DNA of 64,000 bases from Limnanthes douglasii subsp. nivea (taxonomy: Eukaryota; Streptophyta; Magnoliopsida; Brassicales; Limnanthaceae): positions 154,939,195 through 155,003,194 of the forward strand of contig JAUPFV010000005.1 in assembly GCA_036936605.1 (NCBI GenBank), written 5' to 3'. Every line of letters begins with the position of its first letter. Position 1 is the stretch's first letter. The notes beneath the pieces are model-generated. The model saw nothing but the letters and a program-made list of their open reading frames with translations. It did no database searches and was not told where the DNA came from. This document shows, piece after piece, positions 1 through 11,159 of this stretch. The position numbers and the translations under genes are program-made.

Positions 1-239
1 AATGATTACCCCTAAATAGATAGTTACTTACATTTTCTTGTAAGTATTGAACCTTTTCTTGAACTAACACATATGGTACGTAGCGCAACTATTGAGTACC
101 CAAGATTTTTACCCATAATATGAACTCACATATAACACATCTTTCGTACCATTGTTTTCACTATAATTGGAATCATTCATATATTCATCTACATTTGCAA
201 TATTTCTATTTTAATTTCCTTTATTACCTTTTAGTTTTA

Positions 240-941
240 GACATTCTTTCATATAATAACCCTGCTCACTGCATTGATAGTAGTTTGAGTTCTTGGTTTT
301 TGATTTGGACCTTCAATTATAATTCTTTAAAGAACTCACCTTGTTGCTAAACCTTCCTCTGGTCATAATACTTTCCTTTTCTGCTAGATTGTCTGGCTAC
401 AAATTTCTTAACTCTTTTAGTTTAATTGTTTTTGACATCTGCTAGAGCTAACCTATCCTTATTATACATTGCAATATCAACGAAAAAATTCATATGAATT
501 TAGTAACGATCTCGAAACAAACAAATCTTGATCATCATCGTCAATAATGATATCAATATTCATAAAATCTATAATAAATGATTTAAAATTATCTAGGTGT
601 TCAATTATGGACATACCTTCTTTCAATGTAAAATTGTATAAGCATTTCTTCGAGTATAACCCGTTCATCACTGATTTTTATGAGTAAATTTCTCTCAACT
701 TCTTCCATGCGCAACCAACAATATTCTTACCACTAATCTCGCGAATAACGTTGTCTTTTATACGCATTCAAATCCAACATAAAGACTTCTTTCTTGAAGA
801 TCTTACTTCTCATCTTATTTTATCTCTGCTGGTAACTTATTCTTCATAATGTTCCACAGATTCGTGTAATAACAAAGAATATTTTAATTTAATCTCCCCA
901 TCAAATCTTTTGATTTTGTATCTTGTTGACGTAGGCGACAT
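240..941 (-). pseudogene. Copia gag remnant (UBN2-type) with decayed zinc knuckle
   Basis: This is the gag region of a Ty1/copia retrotransposon read leftward. The ATG at 941 opens a typical copia gag start, with an 'IKRFDGE' motif a few residues in. The central UBN2 part lies at about 477-671 and contains 'LKEGMSIIEHLDNFKSFI' and 'DDDDQDLFVSRSLLNSYEFF', which is the usual copia pattern. Several stops break the frame in between. At about 245-290 a nucleocapsid zinc knuckle is still visible as 'YYQCSEQGYYMKEC', where the first Cys and the His of CX2CX4HX4C have both become Tyr. Both changes are C/G to T/A transitions, as expected from decay of methylated DNA. The pol part would lie left of the window. 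Family assignment is secure; the element is dead. Confidence 0.75.
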
Positions 942-980
942 TGTAAACCCTGATTGTAAAATTTAATTCCATAACGCAGA

Positions 981-992
981 GCTTTGATACTA
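981..992 (-). other. Primer-binding site of the minus-strand copia
   Basis: Read on the minus strand this is TAGTATCAAAGC, one base from the usual plant copia primer-binding site TGGTATCAAAGC (initiator Met tRNA). It lies about 40 bp upstream of the gag ATG at 941, as expected. The 5' LTR of that element should therefore start near 993 and run to the right. Confidence 0.6.
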
Positions 993-1484
993 TATTGTGA
1001 ATTAATATGTAATATATCACAAAATGACTCAAATGTATAAGAAAATGAATAACATTAAAAAAAATACATGTGATTTTAGTTTGGTTCGAAAAATGTCTAC
1101 GTCCATATGCACATTAGAGAAAAATATTTCACTATGATATAAAATGATTAAATTTTGATGTAACTTTTGTATAGTCTTTGTAAGTATATTTATAGAGAAG
1201 AAACAGACTTACTAGATAATAGGTCTAATGTACTCTTATAAAATAATATGCCTAATGTACTCATGTACTATGTACTATACACGATATGATAAAATACAAA
1301 ATATTTGTATACATTTAATATATCTTATTGATTAATTAGTAGTTGCATAAATTATAACCTAATTAGTATTTGCCTAAATTATAGCCTAATTAGTAGCTGC
1401 CTAAATTATAGCCTAATTAGTAACTAATGACTTTGTATATATATTCAATTTTGTTTATGAGAAAGACAAAATTATATTCTTCCA
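993..1484. repeat. LTR remnants between two head-to-head copia elements
   Basis: This AT-rich block lies between the minus-strand primer-binding site at 981-992 and a second, degraded plus-strand one starting at 1485 (TCGTATCAAAGTAG). It should contain the 5' LTRs of both elements, but I could not place the boundary between them. The plus-strand LTR probably ends with the CA at 1483-1484. Positions 1330-1430 hold about three imperfect copies of a 27-28-bp unit built on 'AATTATAGCCTAATTAGTA'. Confidence 0.45.
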
Positions 1485-1601
1485 TCGTATCAAAGTAGAA
1501 TTAAGGTTTATCTTTTCTTACTTTCACCGCTCTACTACGTTAAGTCTTCTCTTTTCTTACTCTTCTTGATTCTCCATTCTCGTCTGCTCATTTCCGTCAA
1601 C

Positions 1602-2340
1602 ATGGGCGAATATAGTACCAAAACTTCTTCTTCCTCTTTTCAACCTACACTTGTTGTCTATAACATCAAGACGCATGTTCCCCTCATTATTAAGATTGAG
1701 AACGTTCAATATGCCAATTGGGCATAATTATTCAAGGTTCGTTGTCGCTCGTACAAAGTTCTTCATCATATTATCCTGCCGAAAACGAAGGAAGGAAAAT
1801 ACAAGGAGATGGGTCCTCTTACCGATGATGAACAAGAGATGTGGGATACCTTGGATGTTGTTGTGCTTCAGTAGATTTATTCCACCATCTTTACTGATCT
1901 CTTGACCATTGATATTTAAACGGAAATTTTGGTCGTGACTCTGTGGAATCGTCTTCAAGATTTGTTTCAAGACAATACGAATTCTCGTGTTGTTGCTTTG
2001 GAGCACGAGTTAAATAACACTTATTTGCGAGATTTCTTGTCGGTCTCTGCTTATTTCCAACACCTCAAGACTCTCTCCGACCAACTCAACAATGTGGGGG
2101 CTCCAGTACCGAACAATTGTTTGGTTCTTCATATGGTGGGTGGTCTTATCCCCGCTTACAAAAATATACCTTCTATAATTCTACACAGGAAGATTCTACC
2201 ATCATTTATGAATTTCGATCCATGTTGGCTTTGGAAGAAACTAGCATGAAGGATGCAACGACTGAGGGTGATGATAAGATGATGGTGGCTACTCGTAAAC
2301 CAAATATACCTAATCATCATCCTCTAAGTCGGGGTCAATG
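1602..2340 (+). pseudogene. Copia gag polyprotein remnant
   Basis: Translation from the ATG at 1602 gives a Ser/Thr-rich start, then an 'NYANWA'-like segment that matches the conserved copia gag 'NY..W' region. It continues as 'MWDTLDVVVLQ' and 'WNRLQDLFQDNTNSRVVAL' and then 'YFQHLKTLSDQLNNVGAPV'. This is the retrotransposon gag/UBN2_3 pattern common in plant copia elements. In-frame stops occur near residue 42 and again before 1930; the best open stretch is 1929-2249, after which the frame shifts. A normal gag of this type would be about 300 codons. It encodes no functional protein. Confidence 0.7.
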
Positions 2341-3099
2341 ATGCGGAAAATAGTCCAAGAATCGTAGCAACAAGAAACATAAAAAACACAAAAAATCTGG
2401 TGGTGGTTCAGGATAGACTCCGCTTGAGGGTCATGGAAGTACTAGACGTAGAGGCTACCGTGGAGGTGGTCAAAATTCAATAGGTGACCCGTCTTGCGTG
2501 ATGGCTCCTTATTCGGCTTAGATGCAACCACCGTGGATTGTACCCCCTGCCCATACCCGACGTAATCTTAGGGTAGGCCTATTGGACCACAATAGTATGA
2601 CATAATGGGCTTCAGACTCCAGCTAACAGCAACAACATGTATATAAAGCCTCTCAGTGGACTCCGATGGATATAAAATATGTTATGCACACTATGTCTTT
2701 GTCACAACATTATCCTAACTGGTATCTGGAACCATGGGCAACTTCTCATATGACATCCTCACAAGGTAATCTCATGTCTTATATTAATATGAGCAATAAT
2801 AATGGTGTTACTATTAGTAGTGGTCAGTCGATTCGGATTTGTGGTTACGGTCATACTCCATTACCTTCCCAAATCTACCTTTATCACTCAATCATATCTT
2901 GTATACACCTAAACTTATTAAAAATTGGTTCTAGTTTGAAAGTTTACATTAAAATTATGTAGCGGTGGTGTTTGATCCTTTTGGTTTTTCTGTACATGAT
3001 TTACAGACGGAACGTATAATGAGATGTGACAGTACAAGCCCTATCTACCCTATCACTCTTTCTAGTCCGACTCTGACCGTTTCCTCTACTACATGTATT

Positions 3100-4030
3100 G
3101 TATCCACTGTTTTGCATGACCGTCCGGGTCACCCAAGAGGCTCAGTTTTAGTTTTTATTTGGAAAGATAATTTGATTGATTGAAATAGTCCATATAATTC
3201 TACTACTTGTCAATCGTGTGTTCTTGGAAAACATATAAAGTTGAATTTTGTTCCCTCAACTTCTATAACTTATATGCCTTTTGATATTATTCATAGTGAC
3301 CTTTGGAATTCTCCATATTTGAATTCCCCGAGACATCGTCATTATGTGTTTTTATTTGATGATTATTCAAACTTATTGTGGACTTTTCCTATTGCTAATA
3401 AATCATAAGTTTTCTCATTTTTTACAAAATTCCAAGCTCATATTCGTACAAATTTTGAACGAGATATTAAAACCATACAATGCGACAACATGGGAGAGTT
3501 TAACAAACATTATTTTTGGAAATTTTGTGAGTCTCATGGAATTTATTTTCTTTTTTCATGTCCCCATGCCTCATAACAAAACAGGAAAGCTGAAAGAAAA
3601 TATAATACATTATAATATCATACGAACACTTTTTATTTATGCATCTTTGCCACTTCCTTTTGGCATCATGCTCTTCACATGGCAACACACCTACTTAATA
3701 TTATTCCTAGTAAATTGCTTTTCAATGAGTCATATCTCCAAATTCTCTACTATCTTATTCCATCTTACTCTCAAATTCGGGTTTTTCGATGCTTTTCTTT
3801 TCCCCTGTTTCTGTCCACTACCATTCAAAAATTTCAAGCTCGTTCTACTCCATGCGTTTTCTTGGGTTATCCTGAAAATCATAGAGTCTATAAGTGCTTT
3901 GATTTATCCACTAATAAAATCATTCTTTGTCGTCATGTTCAGTTTGAAAAAACCATTTTTCCTTTTGCTAAAGTTCATTCGTCTCATACCACAAATTATG
4001 ATTTTTTGTCTAATGATGTGTCTCCATATT
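3100..4030 (+). pseudogene. Copia pre-integrase and integrase core remnant
   Basis: A GAG pre-integrase signature appears as 'VLHDRPGHPRGSVL' (normally LWHxRLGHP). It is followed by 'CQSCVLGKHIKL' and the integrase core. The first catalytic Asp lies in 'FDIIHSDLWNSP', a conserved block follows as 'HRHYVFLFDDYS', and the second catalytic Asp lies in 'IKTIQCDNMGEF'. The C-terminal part reads 'RVFRCFSFPLFL', 'CVFLGYPENHRVYKCFDL'. The reading frame switches at least twice between 3340 and 3700. The family is clear; the enzyme is not encoded intact. Confidence 0.8.
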
Positions 4031-4329
4031 TTATCCATCAATACCAAAAACCACAACTTATTATTCCTTATCTTACGGTCCTGTCGGTTTCAACATATTT
4101 TGTGACTAATTCTCCCATAGCACAACACATCCTGGTTTTCATACCATCTTCATCATCACCTCTTTCTGGGTGTTATTCGACAACAATTATGCCCACACGT
4201 CCCTCTCGACCTGCTATACATCAAGTATAATATCCTATCATATGGAGCCAACATGATATTTTCAAGCCTAAAACTATCTTTGACTCATCTCAGGCTCATA
4301 CAACAATGCTTACATCGTCACTTTTACCC

Positions 4330-4917
4330 TATAATCTTGTGACTACCCTTCGTGACCCAAATTAGAAATTAGCTATAACTGATGAATTCGATGCTCTTAT
4401 TAAAAATAAGACGTATGATTTGGTGCCCCATTCCCGAATGCTAATGTTATTAGTTCTATGTAGATTTTTAGTAATAAAGTTAAATCTGATGGTTCATTTG
4501 AGAGGAATAAAGCCTGTCTTGTGGGTGATGGTAAAACTCAATGCGTTGGCATTGATTGTGAAGAGACTTTCAGTCCGGTAGTGAAACCGGCTATTATTCA
4601 TGCGGTGCTCAGTATCGCCTTATCGAAGTAATGATCAATTCATCAGTTAAATGTGAGCAATTCTTTCTTGTATGGACACTTGAAGAAGACTCTTTATTGC
4701 AGAAATCCTTGTATGGGCTTAAACAAGCCCCTCAGGCTTGGTATAAAACATTTACTAATTTTGCTGCCAATATTGGTCTCTCTGAAGTAAGTCATATACT
4801 TTATTGTTTATCTACAACTACGGTTGAAATATGGCTTACTTGTTGTTATACGTTGATGATATTATATTGACAACTTCATCTAATTCCTTTCTGCAAATAC
4901 ATCGTAGTGCAAACCCA
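4330..4917 (+). pseudogene. Copia reverse transcriptase remnant, truncated
   Basis: Segments recognisable from RVT_2 are 'EFDALIKNKTYDLVP', 'CEETFSPVVKPAIIHAVLS', 'KSLYGLKQAPQAWYK' and the catalytic YVDD box at 4849-4860 ('LLYVDDIILTTSS'). Several frameshifts separate these blocks. The homology stops about 57 bp after the YVDD box. Typical copia RT continues for about 100 more codons into RNase H, and none of that is present. Confidence 0.8.
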
Positions 4918-6779
4918 TGACGCCCAGAGTTCGTGATTTTACACAATATTTTGTATTAAATTATACATATTGTGTGCACGATTTTAACGCAAAATCAAAC
5001 ACATAGTATGCACGATTGCTACCGTGTTTGGTTCTATTCTATTTGTTAAACAGATTCAACCAGTTATATATTATCATATTATTCGATTTCGTCTTAATTT
5101 ATTTATATTTCAGAACTTTTCCTTTGAATGACTTAAATCTCTATATATTCTTAAGATGATGGAATTATGAGGAAATCTATGGTAGAGAGAAGGGTAATGA
5201 ATGTCTCAAATTCACGAAAATATTTCAAAAAAGTTGATGAAAATGGAGGATTTGATGCTTTTACGGTTGATTATGGAAGGCTTATGCACCATCTACCTAA
5301 GAACAACTGAGCTACACTCAAATTATAGTACAACGGATGATGCATGGTCTTTTTGTTTACTAAAATATTAACTTATATGTAAAAAAGAGGTTTCTACATG
5401 ATTTCCTATTATATATTTTATATACTTTTACGTTTGTTTTTATTTACTTATCATTGAAAGCAACTAGTGTTAGATGTTATCGAATGTTTTGGATACTAAA
5501 TGTTTTATATATTCACTTGTAATTTTACGTTAAGCAATACAATTGTCCAGTTGTGCTTTTTATTCTTATCTATAAAAATCATCCATATTTGTGTCAATCC
5601 TGCATAATTTTTCCTGTGTAGACTTGTGTCTTTTATAGCAAACAACAAATACAATGAAAACATAGAGCATAACAAATAGCATTTCAACCGAAAAATAATA
5701 TTACAACATATTCGAACTAAGGATTATATATAGCTCTAAGTTTAATCTACTTGTGATGGTTTACAATCTTAATCAGTCACATGATTGCTAATCAGTTACA
5801 TAATTTCTCGAGCTTGACTAATAAATGCAACCCATAAAAAACAATAGTGCAAAAGTTACAAACATTAGATACAAGACTAAAGAACACATTGATGACTCGG
5901 TGCATCAAACTATTTTTTTGTGGGATAACTTTGATTTTATGTTTACTAATTTGATTCCGGACAGTAAATTGTGGTACCATTGATATGAAAATGAAACGCA
6001 TCGGTAAAGATATCATATGTACTCAATGCCGACAGGAATACTATCATCTTCTTCGTTGCGATTGACAATACATATGCCATGCACTTATAAATCTGAGTAT
6101 CACATATCAAGGGATGGTTAGAACACAAAATTATTAAACTGTAAAATTATATCAAAATTGTAATAAACAATAAAGTATAACACGCGTACAACACAACCGA
6201 TTTGAGTAAAATTGTGTAAATACACTACTCTAATTAAGTACCAAATCGCACGAAATTGTGCACATAATTGACCAAAAGCGCGCGCTTCAGGTTTTTTATT
6301 TTGACAAAAAATCGCGCGTCCTGGGTTTGCGGTTCATCCATCCTAGCGCGTGATACGTGCATTTTTTCTACTGACCATAAAAAATTCGAAATTTATCTAC
6401 ACTTGTGTTTCAAGATGGTCCGTTAAAGACTTCTCCTCTTTTGATGCAAAATCATTAATATTGTTAAGAAAACGTCATTTATAACACTCAAATCCATAAT
6501 GTAGGATAATGTTTTTAAAAAAAAAATTAAAATTAGTGTTTAGAATAGTTGGAGTGGAGAAAAAAAATAAAACTATGTATTTTTAGAGAAAAATTAAATT
6601 TTTATATATGAAAAACAAAATAGTATTTTAAAAAAAACACTATCTACTATCTATTAAATTACATAAGCCTGGAAGTAGTGGACACAAGGTACAGTACAGT
6701 ACGACTTACACAATAGTGTACCCAAACGTAAATTACAATAAAAACATACGTTTTTTCTTTACTGAAATGTTCTATTTAT
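4918..6779. other. Stretch without a recognisable gene
   Basis: AT-rich DNA with only short open frames. I see no conserved protein motif, TIR pair or LTR pair here. The most compositionally distinct part is 6,270-6,360, which has several GCGCGC-type words in otherwise AT-rich surroundings. Minus-strand frames around 5,790-6,130 faintly recall a protease-like beta strand pattern but cannot be supported. Confidence 0.5.
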
Positions 6780-7219
6780 TTGTTTAATAAAAACATAAGT
6801 CTAATGGAAAGCAAACACATACATATAACAAAGGTTCGGCCAAGAATTGAACATAGGTTTTTGGTTAAAATGGTTCTAGAAAATGTTAACCATTTCCAAA
6901 ATTTGAACGTTTTTTAATTTTTACCATTTTGTCCTTCGATCCGTTTGTTCGTCCGTCGGTTGAGACCCTTTCACCCGCCGGACCACTTATATTCACCAGA
7001 CGGGAAACTTTCCATTGAGCCGACGAGAATTAATAGATATTTTTGGTAAGCTTTAAAATTGGTGAAAATTTTGAGCTAATTATCGCTTTTGGCCATAATT
7101 TAGCCAAATCCTTGAACATATTAATGACACAATAACTAAATACCCAAAGCCCAAAGGTATATTTTCATTTATTTATAATGAAAATAACAATAGCCTCAAG
7201 GAACCTTCTTATCTAAATA
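6780..7219. other. 3' flank shared by both mannanase genes
   Basis: Blocks at about 6,785-6,860 ('CATAAGTCTAATGGAAAGCA') and 7,110-7,215 recur downstream of mannanase gene 2 (57,790-57,860 and 57,885-58,055), so the duplicated unit extends at least 430 bp past the stop codon. Gene 1's flank has about 250 bp (6,860-7,110) that the other lacks, including a short block rich in GTCCGTC-type words at 6,930-7,020. Confidence 0.6.
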
Positions 7220-9770
7220 TTAGTCGATAATTTTCCGACCTTTGATAATTTTCCTACCTCTCCTTTTCTTTCTATAAAATATCCTACGTATTTGATCCAA
7301 CTTGCCAGATTGTTGAGCTATTAAATTTGTAGTAGAAGACTCTTCGCTTAAAACTAGACCGTATCCATCTTGAAAAGTTCCTTCCACGGCTTTGTTAAGA
7401 AGTTGCCAAAATAGTCCACCAGCAGCTGCTGCTCCACTTCTAGCCGATGCATATATTTTGGAGTACACCACGTTAAACACAAGGTCTCTTTTGTATGTGT
7501 TGAACCCGCTGTCTTTTGTCGATTTTCCGAATTCTGCCACTATAAGTGGCTTTTTGATAATGTATTGGGCGTCTTGAATGTGATCGGTGAGCCAGTCGTT
7601 TAAGAAAGCAACTTGGGTATCATCATCAGACGCTGATAACCTGCATCAGATGATAATATAAAATTTGTAGAAATAAGGATCGTTTGGTGCATAATATCAC
7701 TCTAGTGATCCTAAACAGCGGCCAGCATACAACAATGTGGATTTGTTTTTACTGTTCTACAACATTCCAATATGATTAATCAAATTTCTCTTCAGTACAT
7801 GTTTAGAGAAAAAAGGACTATAGAGGTTACCAAACATCGGGATATGCGTGAAGAGTGGTAAAATCAATGGTTGAGATCTGATTATGTGCAAGAAAATCAG
7901 TTCCAGTGCCATAAAAGTAACTTATGTTGATACTTTGCCGATAAGGAGCCACCAGATGACCGTAGTAACCTTCTAAACCAATTTCGAGCAAGTGATTACT
8001 GTCTATCGATTTCACATAAGAGCCCATTTCCGTTATCCAATCCTCCAGAGTTTTTCCAGACGGATCCGATGCACATCTAGGCTCGTTGATAAGCTCCCAG
8101 GCCATGATTGCTGGGTCATCCTTGTATTGGATTCCAGTAATGCTGTTGTTTCTGGTTAGAAGAGTCTGCAAAAAATATCTCATTAAACAATATAATATGA
8201 ATCATTGATAACAACCATTAAAAGATAATCAAACAATATAATATGAACAGTCTACATGTGATGTTCCCTTAGTGATTTCAGATGATATGCTAACCATTTG
8301 TGTGTCCGGATACAGACCAAGAAATATTGTCTGAATTACAAACCAAATTTAATTCAGATTGCGTCAAATCAAGAAATAAAAGATTGTTCTAACTTTAATT
8401 AAAATGAAGTCTTTATAAACCGTACGTATATATGGATAGAGTGTGGCTATAAAAATGTCAAAATTACTCTATGTAGTGGCCGGTCAGTCAAATATTTCTA
8501 CCTAAAGATGGCTGAAAGATATTCGAATTTCGTCAATTATTTGACTGAAAAATTATCAACCACTACATGGAGTCAATTTCGCAATCTGTATAAAAGAATC
8601 CAGATTTAAAAAAAGGTTGTGAAGTGTCAAAATTTGTATAACAAATACAAAACATAGTCGGATCAAATCTGGCTAACAAGGTAGGTTCTGGTTGTATAAA
8701 TTAAACAAGTTTGGATTCAGACATACACAGAAAATATGTGTGTTCAATCCGAGGTTGTTTTGGGTCTGATCTAAAATCTAACAATTTATTATTTAATGTT
8801 GGGTGTTTTACTACTAGAGTTTATCAAAACAAAATCCCCCAAAACACATAAACATAACAAGAATTTACAGCTCCCGGGCACAGTTCATCTAACAAAGGGC
8901 TTGAGTGCTATAGTGGCTGTTGTCTGCTATATTGGCTGATGTGCAGGCGATCGCAGTGGGGGAGTTCAAATCATATGGGTTTTTGTATCAGTTGGCAGCT
9001 CAAAAACCTTAGTTAGCTGAGACAATTCCAACGATTTACCTCCCCACATACGAGGACAGAGTCGTCCCCCAAGGTTTGTGCTTAAACCTTTATATTTGAA
9101 ATCTAGAAATCTGAGAGACAAAGGACGCGATGTTATACCTTGAGATTGTTCTTGTAGTAGGTTTTAATAAGAGGGTTTGTGAAAAAGCCATCTTCAGAAG
9201 TCACATTCTGGCCTTGATCCTGAGCCCATTTGACATACTGCTTTTTTCCTCCAAATTCGTCATTGTTGTTAACCAAGCTCAGTATCAGCTTTAGTCCAGT
9301 CTTACCAGCCTCAGCTACTACAAAATCCAAACCCTTCAAAACACAAAACAAAACAAAATATCGGATCATTCTACTAATAAACCAACAACAACCCTTTTCT
9401 CAAACACTTATCACAACACACAAAAAACAAAAAAACAAACCTGAAATGAGTTCTCATCATAAGAGCCAGGAAACTTCTGTAACGCTCTATAGGTACCATC
9501 GTTGAACGCCCAAGTTCTAGCAATAGTGAGACCATGTTTTGCTGCGTCTTGTAAAGTTAGAGAGATGTTTAACCTCGTCGAAGGATCAGTAGCCTCGTAC
9601 ATTAACCAATACGCATTGAATCCGTTTCCGTAGAAAGGACTTCCGTTTAATATAAACTGAAACCCTTGTGTTTTCACGAAACCATTTGTTGCATTTTGTG
9701 CATCAATTTTCCATATTTTGGTGTCTGCGAAAATGCCTAAGAAGAAAACGAAACATAAGCACTTCTTCAT
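7220..9770 (-). CDS. MAN: Mannan endo-1,4-beta-mannosidase, GH5 (gene 1)
   Basis: Secreted glycoside hydrolase family 5 endo-beta-mannanase (EC 3.2.1.78), which cuts internal beta-1,4-mannosyl bonds of cell-wall mannans. I infer four exons, all with GT-AG borders: 9770-9441, 9333-9139, 8165-7831, 7640-7220. They join in frame to 426 codons, the usual plant length. The N-terminus is a hydrophobic signal peptide (about 1-24). The general acid/base is Glu203 in '[11 protein letters not shown]'; the nucleophile is Glu323 in 'LIVAEFGKS'. Other family blocks are '[12 protein letters not shown]', '[13 protein letters not shown]' and '[15 protein letters not shown]'. The C-terminus is Lys/Arg-rich. 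No stop or frameshift is seen, so the gene looks functional. A TATA box sits 56 bp before the ATG. A close paralogue lies at 58,066-60,422. Intron 2 (8166-9138) is long and AT-rich. Only the subfamily number is uncertain. Confidence 0.93.
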
Positions 9771-9825
9771 TTTTTTTTAGCTGAAGAAATTTGTTTTAGA
9801 GAGAACGAGAACTCAATGTGCGCCA

Positions 9826-9832
9826 ATTTATA
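9826..9832 (-). promoter_or_regulatory. TATA box of mannanase gene 1
   Basis: TATAAAT on the minus strand, 56 bp upstream of the ATG at 9770. The block TATAAATTGGCGCACATTGA is identical upstream of mannanase gene 2 (60,479-60,485). Conservation of this block while the surrounding sequence has drifted supports a real core promoter and a 5' leader of roughly 25-30 nt. Confidence 0.65.
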
Positions 9833-10093
9833 GGGGTGATTCTCTTCTTTCATTAATTGCAAAATAAATGCAAAATAACAAACTCATTCCTTGTTTTCAA
9901 ATTCAACTCTTTTCAAATTCTATTTTATGTCAGAAACAACTTATAATTACAAAGAACATATACTATTTTTATAAAATTATAGTCCCATATCTCTATTACT
10001 AATTACCCCACTAGACTTACCCCCACTAAACGCATTATATTCATGTATAACTATTAATTAATAAAATTATATTAATTATAGCAATTTTAATTA

Positions 10094-10310
10094 AGAAAAT
10101 GACATATTAAATACCTATTGGCCAAACATATTAGTATTTAATGAGTCAATAGCCATATAATATCCACTTTAATAGAATAATTTCATCTAATTTTTTTTAA
10201 TATCACAACTACCCTCAACCTAATATATAAGTCTTATTTTGAGAATTGATGACTATTTTCACCCAATCAATAATTTTAAATTTTGAATTTTGAAACAATT
10301 TCCACACTCT
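10094..10310 (+). repeat. Left terminal inverted repeat of MULE-A
   Basis: Begins AGAAAATGACATATTAAATA and matches the reverse complement of 20,780-20,993. Shared landmarks are 'CCAAACATATT', 'ACTACCCTCAAC', 'ATATAAG' and 'CACCCAATCA', ending in a CT-rich stretch. The order TATA-like motif, CT-rich leader, then 'CCGGCAACCAC' (10,340) occurs at all four MULE ends and looks like a promoter plus 5' leader. Confidence 0.75.
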
Positions 10311-10319
10311 CTCTTAAGC

Positions 10320-10485
10320 CTCCCAAAATACCTGCATTTCCGGCAACCACTAGCAACATCCCGGTGACCACCCTAAACCACTGTCAACCTCCCGTCGACC
10401 ACCCTAAACCACTGTCAACCTCCCGTCGACCACCCTAAACCGCCGTCCGATACCTGTTAACCATTGTAATCCACCGTTTTCAACA
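10320..10485 (+). repeat. Short tandem repeat before the captured gene
   Basis: Two to three copies of a 32-bp unit starting ACCACCCTAAACCACTGTCA and ending CTCCCGTCG occupy about 10,368-10,440. They lie between the TIR and the captured exon 1. The composition (CCGTCGACC words) resembles the GC-richer leader of the other MULE ends. Confidence 0.6.
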
Positions 10486-11087
10486 ATGGGAGTCGAAGAT
10501 GACAGTTTCGTGGACTCGAAGATGGCCAAGTCATGTTTGGCGGAGAAATTAGCGAGGAAAAAATCGGAGAGGCTTACCTACTTGATTGCTGCTGTAATGT
10601 TGAGCTTAAGTGTTACTTCAATGGCAGCCATGGCCGTTTACTACAGATTCTCTTGGCAAATGGAGGCACGTAGTTATCTTCCCTCTTAATTCTTTTTGTT
10701 TAATCCTTATTGCCTCTCTCAGTTCGATTTGAAATTCAGATTATGAATTTAGGTTTAATAGGGTGAAGATATTCTTTTATTGGAGATGTTGGGTACATTT
10801 GCTCTCTTTGTTGGTGCTGCTGTAAGTTTGAACTCGTCTTCTAGATTTCAATTCAATTCTTTGCAATCCAAATTTCTTTTTAGATTTTGGATTGAATTCG
10901 GTAGTATCAGACTTTTAGGTAGGAATGGAGTTTGGGGCAAGGTGGGCTCACCGTACTCTCTGGCACGCTTCACTGTGGCACATGCATGAGGTATATAGTT
11001 TGATTGATTGGCTGAGAAGATTGAAATCGATTTTTCGTTAATGGTAGAATGTTTTGTTTAAATCGACAGTCTCATCATAAACCGAGA
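10486..11087 (+). pseudogene. Captured beta-carotene 3-hydroxylase fragment (exons 1-4, partial)
   Basis: Fragment of a non-haem di-iron beta-carotene hydroxylase (BCH/CHYB, xanthophyll synthesis in plastids). Exon pieces: 10486-10665 ('LARKKSERLTYLIAAVM', 'AVYYRFSWQME'), 10762-10821 ('EMLGTFALFVGAA'), 10919-10990 ('RWAHRTLWHASLWHMHE') and the first six codons of the next exon, 11070-11087 ('SHHKPR'). All joins are phase 0. Acceptors end in AG; donors are GCACGT (probably a decayed GT), GTAAGT and GTATAT. The His clusters HX4H and HX2HH are retained, but the sequence diverges right after 'SHHKPR', so about half of the enzyme, with the later His motifs, is missing. The plastid transit region is also absent. 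Introns are retained, so capture was from DNA, not from RNA. It lies in the same orientation as the promoter-like left TIR. A chimeric transcript is possible but function is very unlikely. Confidence 0.88.
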
Positions 11088-11159
11088 TTTCTAGTCAGGT
11101 TTTACAAGCATCTGTATATTTGTCGAATAGTATGTGATTGCCGTGTAGAGGATGCGATT

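Larger units (their letters stand above)
1485..4917 (+). mobile_element. Ty1/copia element, degenerate, truncated in the reverse transcriptase
   Basis: This is one copia element in plus orientation: primer-binding site (1485), gag ATG (1602), gag, pre-integrase, integrase core, then reverse transcriptase. It ends abruptly near 4917, a few codons after the RT active site, so RNase H and the 3' LTR are missing. All domains keep their order but contain stops and frameshifts. The sequence after the break shows no copia similarity I can recognise. The truncation is probably an old deletion. Confidence 0.85.

Noticed and set aside
3344..4105. 253-codon plus-strand frame
   Set aside because: A shadow of the copia integrase: the conserved motifs switch frame through this interval, and the long frame itself translates to a meaningless Phe/Leu-rich sequence over much of its length.
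5790..6130. Possible Ulp1-like protease on the minus strand
   Set aside because: A faint strand pattern ('AYVLSIATKKMIVFLSALS') but no catalytic His, Asp or Cys motif in order; two overlapping frames would have to be joined.
8870..9060. SINE in intron 2 of mannanase gene 1
   Set aside because: A box-B-like GAGTTCAAATC is present but no matching box A at the right distance, no A tail and no target-site duplication.
10780..10989. Single 69-codon gene starting MEMLGTFALFVGAAV
   Set aside because: This frame runs from exon 2 through an intron into exon 3 of the captured beta-carotene hydroxylase in a wrong frame; the exon model explains it better.
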